A stretch of DNA of 16,139 bases from Bifidobacterium breve (lineage in GTDB: Bacteria > Actinomycetota > Actinomycetes > Mycobacteriales > Mycobacteriaceae): assembly GCA_945882475.1 (NCBI GenBank), contig CAMCWJ010000027.1:1-16139 (forward strand), in the 5' to 3' direction. Numbering within the stretch: position 1 is the first letter of the stretch; each line of letters starts with the position of its first letter. This document shows, piece after piece, positions 1 to 7,506 of the stretch. Made by a program: the position numbers and the translations under genes. The notes below the pieces were generated by a model. It did no database searches. It saw only the letters and a list, made by a program, of their open reading frames with translations, and was not told the origin of the DNA.

Positions 1-35
1 TGCACCGTTGATCCACCCGCCGCCGGTCCCCGTGC

Positions 36-41
36 TAGCAT
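36..41 (+). promoter_or_regulatory. candidate extended -10 element of carD
   Basis: The hexamer TAGCAT fits the mycobacterial TANNNT -10 consensus and is preceded by TG at 33-34, giving an extended -10 arrangement. Transcription would begin near base 48 and leave a leader of about 20 bases that still holds the AAAGGGG ribosome binding site at 51-57. The nearest -35-like hexamer, TTGATC at 8-13, is too far away (22-base spacer), so the extended -10 would have to act alone. This is inference from sequence only. Confidence 0.3.
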
Positions 42-67
42 TGAAAGGTGAAAGGGGCTCGAAACTG

Positions 68-556
68 ATGATTTTCAAGGTCGGAGACACCGTTGTTTAC
101 CCGCATCACGGTGCCGCATTGATCGAAGCGATCGAAACCCGAACTATCAAAGGCGAAGCGAGGGAATACCTCGTTTTGAAGGTCGCCCAGGGTGATCTGA
201 CCGTTCGAGTGCCCGCAGACAACGCCGAATACGTGGGCGTTCGTGACGTGGTGGGTCAGGAGGGCCTCGACAAGGTGTTCCAGGTGCTGCGCGCGCCGCA
301 CACCGAGGAGCCCACCAACTGGTCGCGCCGGTACAAGGCAAATCTTGAGAAGCTGGCCTCCGGTGACGTCAACAAGGTCGCCGAGGTTGTGCGGGACCTG
401 TGGCGTCGGGATCAGGAACGCGGCCTGTCCGCCGGTGAGAAGCGGATGCTGGCCAAGGCGCGGCAGATTCTTGTCGGTGAACTGGCTCTGGCCGAGAACA
501 CCAACGACGCCAAGGCTTCGATCATTCTCGACGAGGTCCTGGCCGCCGCGTCCTGA
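68..556 (+). CDS. carD: CarD, RNA polymerase-binding transcription regulator
   Basis: CarD binds the RNA polymerase beta subunit and stabilises the open promoter complex; it is a global regulator of rRNA and other promoters and is essential in M. tuberculosis. The 162-residue protein matches the usual mycobacterial length. Residues 1-53 or so form the Tudor-like polymerase-interaction domain, with Arg25 and Arg47 (contact residues known in the M. tuberculosis protein) both present. The C-terminal helical DNA-binding part carries Trp85 in TNWSRR, the residue that wedges into the upstream edge of the bubble. I chose ATG 68 over the in-frame ATG at 8 because AAAGGGG lies at 51-57 and because family members begin MIFKVGD. 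The 20 extra residues of the longer frame are Pro-rich and unlike the family. ispD follows 14 bases downstream on the same strand. Confidence 0.97.
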   Translation: MIFKVGDTVVYPHHGAALIEAIETRTIKGEAREYLVLKVAQGDLTVRVPADNAEYVGVRDVVGQEGLDKVFQVLRAPHTEEPTNWSRRYKANLEKLASGDVNKVAEVVRDLWRRDQERGLSAGEKRMLAKARQILVGELALAENTNDAKASIILDEVLAAAS

Positions 557-570
557 TTCGGCGGGCATCG

Positions 571-1242
571 GTGTCGGACACGGTCGCCGTAGTCCCGGCG
601 GCGGGCTCCGGGCAGCGCCTCGGCGCTGGCCTTCCCAAAGCCTTCGTTGAACTCGATGGCCGGACGATGCTGCAGCGTTCGGTCCACGGCCTGTTCGCCT
701 CGGGTGTGATCGCCCGGGTGGTGGTCGCGGTTCCCGCGGATCGCGTCGGGCAAACCGTCTTGATGTTCGATGACGTCGACGGCGAGGTCACCGTGGTCGC
801 GGGTGGCCCTGAGCGTCCGGATACCGTTCGCCTCGCACTTGCCGCGGTGGGGGACCCGGATTTCGTCCTGGTGCACGATGCGGCGCGGCCGTTGACGCCG
901 ACTGCGCAGATCCAGCGTGTGGTCGCTGCCCTGCGCGACGGGATGCGCGCGGTCATTCCGGTGGTCCCGGTGGCCGACACCATCAAGGCCGTCGATTCCA
1001 ACGGCGTGGTTCTGGGCACACCCGAACGGGCCGGGTTGCGTGCCGTACAGACCCCGCAGGGCTTCGAGGCGGAGCTGCTGCGGCGGGCGTGTGAGCGGGC
1101 CGGTGCCGGGAACGTCACTGACGACGCCGCGTGGGTGGAGAACATGGGCGTGCCGGTGCACACCGTGGCCGGCGACGCGTTGGCATTCAAGATCACCACG
1201 GCACTGGACCTCCGACTGGCCCGGGCGGTGCTGAGCCAGTGA
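571..1242 (+). CDS. ispD: 2-C-methyl-D-erythritol 4-phosphate cytidylyltransferase IspD
   Basis: IspD joins CTP and 2-C-methyl-D-erythritol 4-phosphate to form CDP-methylerythritol, the third step of the cytosolic MEP isoprenoid pathway, the only isoprenoid route in most mycobacteria. The 223-residue protein has the nucleotidyltransferase loop AAGSGQRLG near residues 10-18, with Arg16 and Lys23 at the positions of the catalytic E. coli Arg20 and Lys27. It also has VHDAARPL, VPVADTIK and a TPQGF segment, all typical of the family. The start is GTG 571, 14 bases after the carD stop, and the N-terminus then begins directly at the Rossmann-like strand. The stop overlaps the ispF start by four bases (GTGA), which suggests translational coupling of two enzymes of one pathway. 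Confidence 0.96.
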   Translation: MSDTVAVVPAAGSGQRLGAGLPKAFVELDGRTMLQRSVHGLFASGVIARVVVAVPADRVGQTVLMFDDVDGEVTVVAGGPERPDTVRLALAAVGDPDFVLVHDAARPLTPTAQIQRVVAALRDGMRAVIPVVPVADTIKAVDSNGVVLGTPERAGLRAVQTPQGFEAELLRRACERAGAGNVTDDAAWVENMGVPVHTVAGDALAFKITTALDLRLARAVLSQ

Positions 1243-1724
1243 GCGTGCCGTTGCCCAGGGTCGGTATCGGAACCGACGTACATCCGATCGAACCCGGTCG
1301 GCCCTGCCGGCTGCTGGGTCTGCATTTCGACGGTGCCGATGGGTGTTCGGGTCACTCCGACGGCGACGTCGCCGTCCACGCGCTGTGCGATGCGCTGCTG
1401 TCCGCCGCGGGACTGGGCGATCTGGGCACGGTGTTCGGGGTGGATCAGCCGCAGTGGCGTGGGGTTACCGGAGCTCAGATGCTGAGCCATGTCCGGGAGT
1501 TGTTAGCGCAGGCCGGATTCACGCCCGGCAATGCCGGAGTTCAGGTGATCGCGAACCGGCCGAAGATCGGGCCGCGCCGCCTGGAGGCCCAGCAGGTGCT
1601 CTCCGACTTGCTCGGGGCACCGGTATCGGTTTCGGCCACCACGACCGACGGCCTCGGCCTCACCGGCCGCGGCGAGGGCATGGCCGCCGTCGCCACCGCC
1701 TTGGTGATCGAAACTTCCCGGTAA
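1239..1724 (+). CDS. ispF: 2-C-methyl-D-erythritol 2,4-cyclodiphosphate synthase IspF
   Basis: IspF cyclises the phosphorylated CDP-methylerythritol intermediate to methylerythritol cyclodiphosphate with release of CMP, acting as a homotrimer with a zinc ion per active site. The 161-residue protein has the metal ligands Asp13 and His15 (GTDVHP) and His47 (in HSDGDVAVH), and the C-terminal signature ATTTDGLGLTGRGEGMAA. GTG 1239 is chosen because it overlaps the ispD stop in a GTGA junction and gives a family-length protein; GTG 1245 is an alternative two codons later. The frame remains open further upstream inside ispD, but that part translates as a low-complexity shadow. The next gene, cysS, starts 11 bases after the stop. 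Confidence 0.96.
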   Translation: MSVPLPRVGIGTDVHPIEPGRPCRLLGLHFDGADGCSGHSDGDVAVHALCDALLSAAGLGDLGTVFGVDQPQWRGVTGAQMLSHVRELLAQAGFTPGNAGVQVIANRPKIGPRRLEAQQVLSDLLGAPVSVSATTTDGLGLTGRGEGMAAVATALVIETSR

Positions 1725-1735
1725 GCTGCGACGTC

Positions 1736-3148
1736 GTGACCGGCCTTCGCTTACACGACACCTTCACCGGTGATGTGCGCGAATTCGTGCCGCTGCGGCC
1801 CGGTCAGGTTTCCATTTATCTTTGCGGCGCCACCGTGCAGGGCTTGCCGCACATCGGCCATGTCCGCAGTGGGGTGGCGTTCGACGTGCTCCGGCGCTGG
1901 TTGGCGGCCAAGGGCCTCGACGTCGCATTCATCCGCAATGTCACCGATATCGACGACAAGATCCTGATCAAGGCCGCCGAGGCGGGCCGGCCGTGGTGGG
2001 AATGGGCCGCCACCCACGAACGGGCATTCGCCGCGGCTTATGACGCACTCGGCGTGCTGCCGCCGTCCGCCGAACCACGTGCCACCGGGCATATCACCCA
2101 GATCGTCGAGTTAATCGAACGGCTGATCCACAAGGGTCATGCCTACCCCTCCGAACGGGAGGGCGACGCCGACGTCTACTTCGACGTGCTCAGCTTCGGT
2201 GACTACGGGAAACTCTCCGGTCACCGCATCGACGACGTTCATCAGGGCGAGGGTGTTGGTGCGGGAAAGCGCGACCCGCGCGACTTCACGCTATGGAAGG
2301 CCGCCAAGCCCGGTGAACCGTCTTGGCCCACGCCGTGGGGACGTGGTCGGCCCGGCTGGCACTCGGAGTGCGTGGCCATGGCGGGGGAGTACCTGGGCGC
2401 GGAGTTCGACATCCATTGCGGCGGTATGGATCTGGTGTTTCCACACCACGAGAACGAGATAGCTCAGGCACAGGCCGCCGGCGACGGCTTCGCCCGGTTC
2501 TGGCTGCATAACGGCTGGGTCACCATGGGTGGCGAGAAGATGAGTAAGTCACTGGGCAACGTGCTCGCGATTCCCGCTGTGCTCCAACGGGTTCGGCCCG
2601 CGGAGCTGCGCTATTACCTCGGCAGCGCGCACTACCGGTCGATGCTGGAGTTCTCCGAGACGGCACTGCAGGATGCGGTCAAGGCCTACACCGGCATCGA
2701 GGAATTCCTGCACCGGGTGCGCCGGCGGGTAGGTGCGGTGACACCGACCACGTGGACCGACAAGTTCGCCGCGGCCCTCGATGACGACCTCGCCGTGCCC
2801 GCCGCCTTGGCCGAGGTGCACGCGGCGCGCGCGGACGGCAACCGGGCATTGGAGGCCGGCGATCACCAGGGGGCTCTGGAGAAGGCAGGCCAGATCCGTG
2901 CAATGACGGCGATTCTGGGTTGCGATCCGCTCGATGAGCGCTGGGAGACCCGGGACGAGACCCTGGCGGCCCTGGGGGCGGTGGATGTTCTGGTGGGTGC
3001 TGAACTGAAACGCCGCGACAACGCACGTCAGTGCCGTGACTGGGCGCAGGCTGATGAGATCCGTGATCGACTCCAGGAAGCAGGCGTTGACGTGACCGAC
3101 ACCGCTGACGGCCCGCAGTGGGCCCTGCTCGATCGGGATGTGACCTAG
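1736..3148 (+). CDS. cysS: cysteinyl-tRNA synthetase
   Basis: This enzyme charges tRNA-Cys in the cytosol. The 470-residue protein is of family length. It is a class I synthetase with the HIGH signature at residues 39-42 (PHIGHVRSG) and KMSKS at 268-272. The catalytic zinc site that selects cysteine is intact: Cys30, Cys212, His237 and Glu241, corresponding to E. coli Cys28, Cys209, His234 and Glu238. The motif CGATVQG after Cys30 is the actinobacterial variant of the usual CGxTVYD. It could be confused with the mycothiol ligase MshC, which is a CysS paralogue, but the full length, the C-terminal anticodon-binding region and the ispF neighbourhood support CysS. Start is GTG 1736; the frame is open upstream inside ispF, where the translation is an Arg-rich shadow. 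The TAG stop overlaps the rlmB GTG by one base. Confidence 0.96.
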   Translation: MTGLRLHDTFTGDVREFVPLRPGQVSIYLCGATVQGLPHIGHVRSGVAFDVLRRWLAAKGLDVAFIRNVTDIDDKILIKAAEAGRPWWEWAATHERAFAAAYDALGVLPPSAEPRATGHITQIVELIERLIHKGHAYPSEREGDADVYFDVLSFGDYGKLSGHRIDDVHQGEGVGAGKRDPRDFTLWKAAKPGEPSWPTPWGRGRPGWHSECVAMAGEYLGAEFDIHCGGMDLVFPHHENEIAQAQAAGDGFARFWLHNGWVTMGGEKMSKSLGNVLAIPAVLQRVRPAELRYYLGSAHYRSMLEFSETALQDAVKAYTGIEEFLHRVRRRVGAVTPTTWTDKFAAALDDDLAVPAALAEVHAARADGNRALEAGDHQGALEKAGQIRAMTAILGCDPLDERWETRDETLAALGAVDVLVGAELKRRDNARQCRDWAQADEIRDRLQEAGVDVTDTADGPQWALLDRDVT

Positions 3149-4095
3149 TGGCCGGCAATTCGGCGCGCCGCGGCGCGATCCGCAAGGACGGCAGCAAGAA
3201 GGGGCCGACCGTCGGGTCGGGCGGTGTGCGGCGGCGTGGTCTGGAAGGTCGCGGCGCCACCCCGCCCGCGCACATGCGGACCGGGCACCCGGCCGCCCGC
3301 CGCGCCGCGGCAGCGACCCGGAAGGCATCCGGCCGGCCTGCCGGCAAGCCCACCGACGAGACCGAGACCGTCCTGGGGCGCAACGCGGTGCTGGAATGTC
3401 GTCGCGCCCAGGCCCCGGCGGGCGCACTTTATGTCGCCCTCGGCGCCGAGGCCGACGAGCGACTCACCGAATCGGTGACACTGGCCGCCGACCGCGGCAT
3501 CCCCATCCTGGAGGTACCCCGCCACGATCTGGACCGGCTGAGCGCCAACGGCTTGCACCAGGGCATCGCGCTACAGGTGCCGCCGTATGCCTACGCCCAC
3601 CCCGACGATCTGTTGGCGTCGGCGACCAGCGATGTGCAACCCGCACTGCTGGTGGCACTCGACAACATCTCCGACCCCCGCAATCTGGGCGCGATCGTGC
3701 GCTCCGTTGCGGCCTTCGCCGGTCACGGGGTGCTGATCCCGCAACGGCGTTCGGCCTCGGTGACCGCGGTGGCCTGGCGGACCAGTGCGGGCGCGGCGGC
3801 CCGGGTGCCGATCGCGCGGGCCACCAATCTCACCCGCACCCTCGGGGCGTGGGCGGAGGCCGGGGTCAGGGTCGTCGGCCTCGATACCGGCGGCGGCACC
3901 ACGATCGATGAGTTCGATGGAACCGGGCCGTTGGTTGTGGTGGTCGGATCCGAGGGCAAGGGTCTATCGCGACTGGTTCGCCAGAACTGCGACGAGGTGG
4001 TGTCGATCCCGATGGGAGGGCCGGCCGAATCGCTGAACGCGTCGGTGGCCGCGGGCGTGGTGCTCGCCGAGATCGCTCGTCAGCGCAGACGCTGA
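3148..4095 (+). CDS. rlmB: 23S rRNA 2'-O-ribose guanosine methyltransferase, SPOUT (TrmH/RlmB) family
   Basis: A cytosolic S-adenosylmethionine-dependent methyltransferase of the SPOUT class; the family modifies 23S rRNA (RlmB: Gm2251 in E. coli), but some actinobacterial relatives confer thiostrepton resistance and the M. tuberculosis orthologue was once called TsnR. In the 315-residue protein, residues 1-70 are a basic Arg/Lys/Gly/Ala-rich tail. Residues 72-145 are the SpoU substrate-binding domain (ETVLGRNAV). The knotted catalytic domain follows: motif 1 NISDPRNLGAIVR at 173-185, motif 2 VGSEGKGLS at 266-274 and motif 3 around 287-299 (SIPMGGPAESLNA). Start GTG 3148 overlaps the cysS stop by one base. 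Its stop lies only 11 bases from the convergent stop of pxpA. Confidence 0.93.
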   Translation: MAGNSARRGAIRKDGSKKGPTVGSGGVRRRGLEGRGATPPAHMRTGHPAARRAAAATRKASGRPAGKPTDETETVLGRNAVLECRRAQAPAGALYVALGAEADERLTESVTLAADRGIPILEVPRHDLDRLSANGLHQGIALQVPPYAYAHPDDLLASATSDVQPALLVALDNISDPRNLGAIVRSVAAFAGHGVLIPQRRSASVTAVAWRTSAGAAARVPIARATNLTRTLGAWAEAGVRVVGLDTGGGTTIDEFDGTGPLVVVVGSEGKGLSRLVRQNCDEVVSIPMGGPAESLNASVAAGVVLAEIARQRRR

Positions 4096-4106
4096 AGGTC
4101 GTGCGG

Positions 4107-4877
4107 TCAGGCGAACGCCGACAGTTCCACTCCCTCGTTGTGCAACCGATCCCGAACGGCACTGGCGATCGCCACCGCTCCTGGTGAATCACCATGCACG
4201 CAAACCGATTCCACCTCGACGGCGACCGCTGTGCCATCGACAGCGGCGACCGTTCCGCTCTGAACCATGGATAACACCCGCTCGGCGATCTGCGCCGGGT
4301 CGTGCAGAACCGCACCGGCATCGCTACGCGGAACGAGTTGTCCGTCGGGCCGATAGGCACGGTCGGCGAAGGCCTCGGCCACGGTACGCAGACCGAGCCG
4401 CCGGGCTTCGGTGAAGAACACTGAGCCCCCGAGTCCGAGCACCGGAAGTCCCGGATCGGCAGCGTGCACGGCTTCGGCCACCGCGCGCGCCTGATCGGCA
4501 TCGGTGACGATCGTGTTGTACAGCGCCCCATGGGGTTTGACATAGCCGAGCGTTGTGCCCGCAGCCCGGGCCAGTGCCTGCAGTGCTCCGATCTGGTAGA
4601 TCACGTCGGCGGTGAGTTCGGCCGGCGCGACATCGATCCGGCGCCGCCCGAACCCGGCAAGGTCGAAGTAGCCGACCTGCGCACCGATCCGCACGCCCCG
4701 CGCGGCGGCGGCCCGGCAGGTGCGCGCCAAACCCACCGGGTTACCGGCGTGGAAGCCGCATGCCAGATTGGCGCTGGTGACGATGTCGAGCATTGCGTCG
4801 TCGTCACCGAGTTCCCAGACCCCGTATCCCTCGGCGAGGTCGGCGTTGAGATCCACGGACGGCATCGAATAAGCCAT
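4107..4877 (-). CDS. pxpA: 5-oxoprolinase subunit A, LamB/YcsF family, orphan in a metal-transport operon
   Basis: PxpA acts with PxpB and PxpC in bacteria to open 5-oxo-L-proline (pyroglutamate) to glutamate using ATP. The 256-residue protein is full length and carries family motifs in order: DLNADLAEG near residue 9 (commonly DLNCDLGE), ITSANLACGFHAG-like segment near 33-45, GYFDLAGFGRR, GYVKPHGALYN, ADRAYRPDGQLVPR and CVHGDSPGAV near the C-terminus. The usual GAHP before the third motif is GAQV here, a variant I associate with actinobacterial members. No pxpB or pxpC is visible in the window. The gene starts 9 bases after the permease stop on the same strand, so it is probably the last cistron of the Zur-controlled operon. 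ATG 4865, four codons in, is an alternative start. The biochemical role is inferred from family; use in zinc biology is speculation. Confidence 0.88.
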   Translation of the reverse strand: MAYSMPSVDLNADLAEGYGVWELGDDDAMLDIVTSANLACGFHAGNPVGLARTCRAAAARGVRIGAQVGYFDLAGFGRRRIDVAPAELTADVIYQIGALQALARAAGTTLGYVKPHGALYNTIVTDADQARAVAEAVHAADPGLPVLGLGGSVFFTEARRLGLRTVAEAFADRAYRPDGQLVPRSDAGAVLHDPAQIAERVLSMVQSGTVAAVDGTAVAVEVESVCVHGDSPGAVAIASAVRDRLHNEGVELSAFA

Positions 4878-4886
4878 CGGATAAGA

Positions 4887-5753
4887 CTAAGCCGCTGCGG
4901 GGTCGTGTCGGTGGCTGCCGATGGCCCAGCACGCCAGGAAGATGACGAACGAGATCGTCGTGACGAACACCGAAACCGGTACCCCCGGTGCCAGCGACAG
5001 CACGATGCCACCGATCGCGGCCACCTCGGCGAACACCACCGACGCTGCGATGTTCGCTACTGGTGAGGAGAACACCCGGGCCGCGGCCGCCGCCGGGGTG
5101 ATCAGCAGCGACATCACTAACAGCGCTCCGACGATCTGAACGCCCTGTGCTGCCACCACGCCCACCAGACCGGCGAACACGATGCCCAGTGCGCGTACCG
5201 GCACGCCCCGCGCGGCGGCCACCTCGGGATCGGCGGTGGCGAACAGCAGCGGTCGGTACGAGATCGCCAGCACGGCCACAACTGCGACGGTCACCGCGAT
5301 CAGAAGTGTCAGGCCTGAGCGGCCCACCCCGACCACCTGGCCGGTTAGCAGTGCGAAGCTGGTGCCGGCCCGGCCGGGATAGAGATGGATGAACAGAACG
5401 GCCAGCCCCAGGCCGAAGGCCAGGACAACACCGATCGCGGAATCACGTTCCCGTGCGCGCTGACCGAGGAACCCGAAAAGGATTGCGGCAAGAGCACTTC
5501 CGACAAGTGCGCCGAGTCCGACGTTGAGTCCGGTCAGCAGGGCGAAGGCCGCGCCCGTCAGCGACAGCTCGCTGGAGCCATGCACCGCGAACGACATCTG
5601 TCGCATCACGATGAACGGTCCGATCAGTCCGGCCACCAGGGCCAACAACGCGGCAGCAACCAACGCCTGCTGAACGAACCCGCGGCTGAGCAGGTCAGCG
5701 GTGATGTCGAAGGCGAACATGTTGTGCAGCAGGTGGTTGATTTTGTCATTCAT
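4887..5753 (-). CDS. znuB: metal (zinc) ABC transporter permease, ZnuB/ABC-3 family
   Basis: This is the inner-membrane channel subunit of a zinc or manganese importer. The 288-residue protein is strongly hydrophobic, with about eight or nine membrane segments, and has ABC-3 family features such as MRQMSFAVHGSSELSLTGAA near residues 51-70 and the conserved GVQIVGALLVMSLLITPAAAA segment in the C-terminal half. The start ATG 5753 gives MNDKINHLL and overlaps the end of the ATPase gene by eight bases, as is common in these operons; the longer in-frame upstream extension would lie wholly inside the ATPase gene and is Ser/Thr-rich, so I rejected it. It should form the transporter with the adjacent ATPase and lipoprotein. 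Zinc rather than manganese is inferred from the promoter element. Confidence 0.92.
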   Translation of the reverse strand: MNDKINHLLHNMFAFDITADLLSRGFVQQALVAAALLALVAGLIGPFIVMRQMSFAVHGSSELSLTGAAFALLTGLNVGLGALVGSALAAILFGFLGQRARERDSAIGVVLAFGLGLAVLFIHLYPGRAGTSFALLTGQVVGVGRSGLTLLIAVTVAVVAVLAISYRPLLFATADPEVAAARGVPVRALGIVFAGLVGVVAAQGVQIVGALLVMSLLITPAAAAARVFSSPVANIAASVVFAEVAAIGGIVLSLAPGVPVSVFVTTISFVIFLACWAIGSHRHDPAAA

Positions 5754-6555
5754 GGGTGTGCCCGTGGGTATGACCGGAATGGTCGAGGTGCTCGCCGACC
5801 ACGACGTAGCGATCGCCGACCTGAACCACCGCAATGTCGGCCCGGTACAGCTCCGAGAGCGTCTCCGAGGTCATCACCTCGGCCACGGTGCCGATCCGGA
5901 ACCGGCCGTCGACCAGATACAGGATCCTGTCGACATAGGGCAGCACTGGATTGACCTCGTGGGTGACGAACAGCACGGCGGTGCCGGTTTGACGGCGGCG
6001 GTTGATCAGGTCGGCGACCAGGCGGGCATTGGCCGGGTCGAGGTTGAGCAACGGCTCGTCGCACAGCAACAGCATTGGATCGGTGGCCAGCGCCTGAGCG
6101 ATGCGGACCCGCTGGAGTTCACCGCCGGACATCACCCCCACCGGAACCGAGGCCAACCCGGTGCCGCCGACCTCGGCCAAGGCTGCCGCGACCGCCTGGC
6201 TGCGGGCAGCCCGATCGGCCCGGCGCAGCGGTGTCACTCCCCAGCGGTGGCCGTCGACTCCCAACTTGACCAAGTCCCGCCCGCGCAAGCTCAGTCCGCG
6301 GTCGACCGCCCGGTGTTGGGGGACGTAACCGATCCGCTCGCTGCCCGCTTCAATCGGCATTCCGTCGATCAGGGCGGTCCCGGAGCTCAGCGGGAGCGCT
6401 CCGAGCAGAACCTTGAGAAGCGAGGTCTTACCGGTCCCGTTAGGCCCCAGGATCGCGATGAATTCGCCGGCGGACACGCTCAGGTCCAGGTGGTCCCAAA
6501 GCACCCGATCACCGAACGCCAGGCGGGCATCGTTGAGGGTGACAACCTCAGCCAT
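5746..6555 (-). CDS. znuC: metal (zinc) ABC transporter ATP-binding protein, ZnuC-like, with His-rich tail
   Basis: This cytoplasmic ATPase powers the metal importer. The 269-residue protein has all nucleotide-binding motifs: Walker A GPNGTGKT at 37-44, Q-loop Gln81, the signature MSGGE at 143-147 (Met and Glu replace the usual Leu and Gln at the ends of LSGGQ), Walker B LLLCDEP at 163-169 with catalytic Glu168, and switch His200 in THE. The C-terminal 14 residues contain six histidines (256, 259, 262, 264, 266, 268) in a HxH-type tail, probably a metal-binding or metal-sensing extension. Start ATG 6555 lies 11 bases after the lipoprotein gene stop. The gene sits between lipoprotein and permease genes, so its partner assignment is secure; the metal is less so. 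Confidence 0.94.
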   Translation of the reverse strand: MAEVVTLNDARLAFGDRVLWDHLDLSVSAGEFIAILGPNGTGKTSLLKVLLGALPLSSGTALIDGMPIEAGSERIGYVPQHRAVDRGLSLRGRDLVKLGVDGHRWGVTPLRRADRAARSQAVAAALAEVGGTGLASVPVGVMSGGELQRVRIAQALATDPMLLLCDEPLLNLDPANARLVADLINRRRQTGTAVLFVTHEVNPVLPYVDRILYLVDGRFRIGTVAEVMTSETLSELYRADIAVVQVGDRYVVVGEHLDHSGHTHGHTHE

Positions 6556-6566
6556 TCGCGGCCCTG

Positions 6567-7478
6567 TCAGCTCTGCCGTAGCGCTGCGGCCAACCGGTCG
6601 GCGGTATCTCGCTGCCAGGTCAGGTAGTCACTGCCCGCCGGAAGGGTTTCGGTGACGTCGACGACCGGGATTCCGGCACTACGGGCGGCTGCCTGGATCC
6701 GCTCGGTCACCGTTGTCGCGGTCTGCTGGTTGACCAGCACGGCCGCGATCTGCCGGGAGTCGATCACATCCAGCATGGCGGCCAGGTCGGCCGGCGCCGG
6801 GTCGGTGTCCTGCTCGATCGCGGCCGTGAAGCCCGGCGGGGTCATGTCTGTCAGTCCCGCCGCGAGAACCAGGTAGTGCGCGACGGGCTCGGTGGCGACA
6901 ATAGCCGCCCCGGAATGAGCTGTGCGGATTGATGTTTCGGTCTCTTTGATGGTGTCCGCCTGGCGCGCGAACTCCTCGGCATTTGATCGGTAGTCGGAGG
7001 CGTTTTGGGGGTCGGCCTTCGCCAGTTGGTCGGCGATTTCGGCGGCGACCGACGTGGCTGTGTCGAGGTCGTAGAAGACGTGTTCGTTGGCCGGCTTCGA
7101 TTCACCGAGTGCGGCGGCGTCGAGCAGTGAGAAAGCGTCGACCGACGCCACATCGGGATGGCTGCGCAGGATGTCGTCGACCCACTGGTCGTAACCGCCG
7201 CCGTTGTAGACGACCAGGGAAGCATCAATGATCGCGACCGCATCGGAGGGACTGGCTTCGAAGGAATGTGGATCGGCGGTTGCGCTGGTAAGGAGCGAAT
7301 TTACCGCCGCGTGGTCGCCGGTGACGGCCTGGGCGACACTGCCCCACACGTCGGTCGAGGCGACCACGGCGGGCTTGTCGGCGGCGGTGCCGTCGCGGGT
7401 TGTCTGCGGGTCGCTGCCGCAGGCGCTCACCGCGGTGAGGATTGCCGACAGGGCGATGACGGCCCGCGCCGCTTTCAT
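6567..7478 (-). CDS. znuA: metal (zinc) ABC transporter substrate-binding lipoprotein, ZnuA-like
   Basis: This is the extracytoplasmic metal receptor of the importer, anchored by lipid. The 303-residue precursor has a short signal peptide and the lipobox VSAC with Cys20 as the lipidated residue. Cluster A-I metal-binding features are visible: His71 in DPHSFE, His133 in NEHVFYDLD, and the TEPVAHYL segment that aligns with the third ligand position, where Glu197 appears to replace the His of E. coli ZnuA while His201 lies four residues on. The long His-rich loop of many ZnuA proteins is missing. ATG 7478 is chosen because AAGGGG precedes it at suitable distance and because it begins the signal peptide; the frame is open further upstream through the promoter, which cannot be coding if the promoter is right. 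It is the first gene of the operon. I recall M. smegmatis having znuABC next to kstR, which agrees. Confidence 0.9.
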   Translation of the reverse strand: MKAARAVIALSAILTAVSACGSDPQTTRDGTAADKPAVVASTDVWGSVAQAVTGDHAAVNSLLTSATADPHSFEASPSDAVAIIDASLVVYNGGGYDQWVDDILRSHPDVASVDAFSLLDAAALGESKPANEHVFYDLDTATSVAAEIADQLAKADPQNASDYRSNAEEFARQADTIKETETSIRTAHSGAAIVATEPVAHYLVLAAGLTDMTPPGFTAAIEQDTDPAPADLAAMLDVIDSRQIAAVLVNQQTATTVTERIQAAARSAGIPVVDVTETLPAGSDYLTWQRDTADRLAAALRQS

Positions 7479-7506
7479 GCGTCGATCACCCCTTCCGGCG
7501 GTTGGA

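Noticed and set aside
522..1490. Long - strand frame opposite ispD and ispF.
   Set aside because: Arg/Thr/Ser/Ala-rich low-complexity translation, typical of a shadow frame; ispD and ispF carry full catalytic motifs.
1736..3148. cysS as the mycothiol ligase mshC.
   Set aside because: Length of 470 residues, the C-terminal region and the ispF-rlmB neighbours fit CysS; MshC is shorter and lies elsewhere in mycobacteria.
4096..4106. A terminator between convergent rlmB and pxpA.
   Set aside because: Only 11 bases separate the stops and no stem-loop is visible there.
5701..6627. A 308-codon + strand frame opposite the ABC ATPase.
   Set aside because: The antisense of znuC; no family features and no ribosome binding site.
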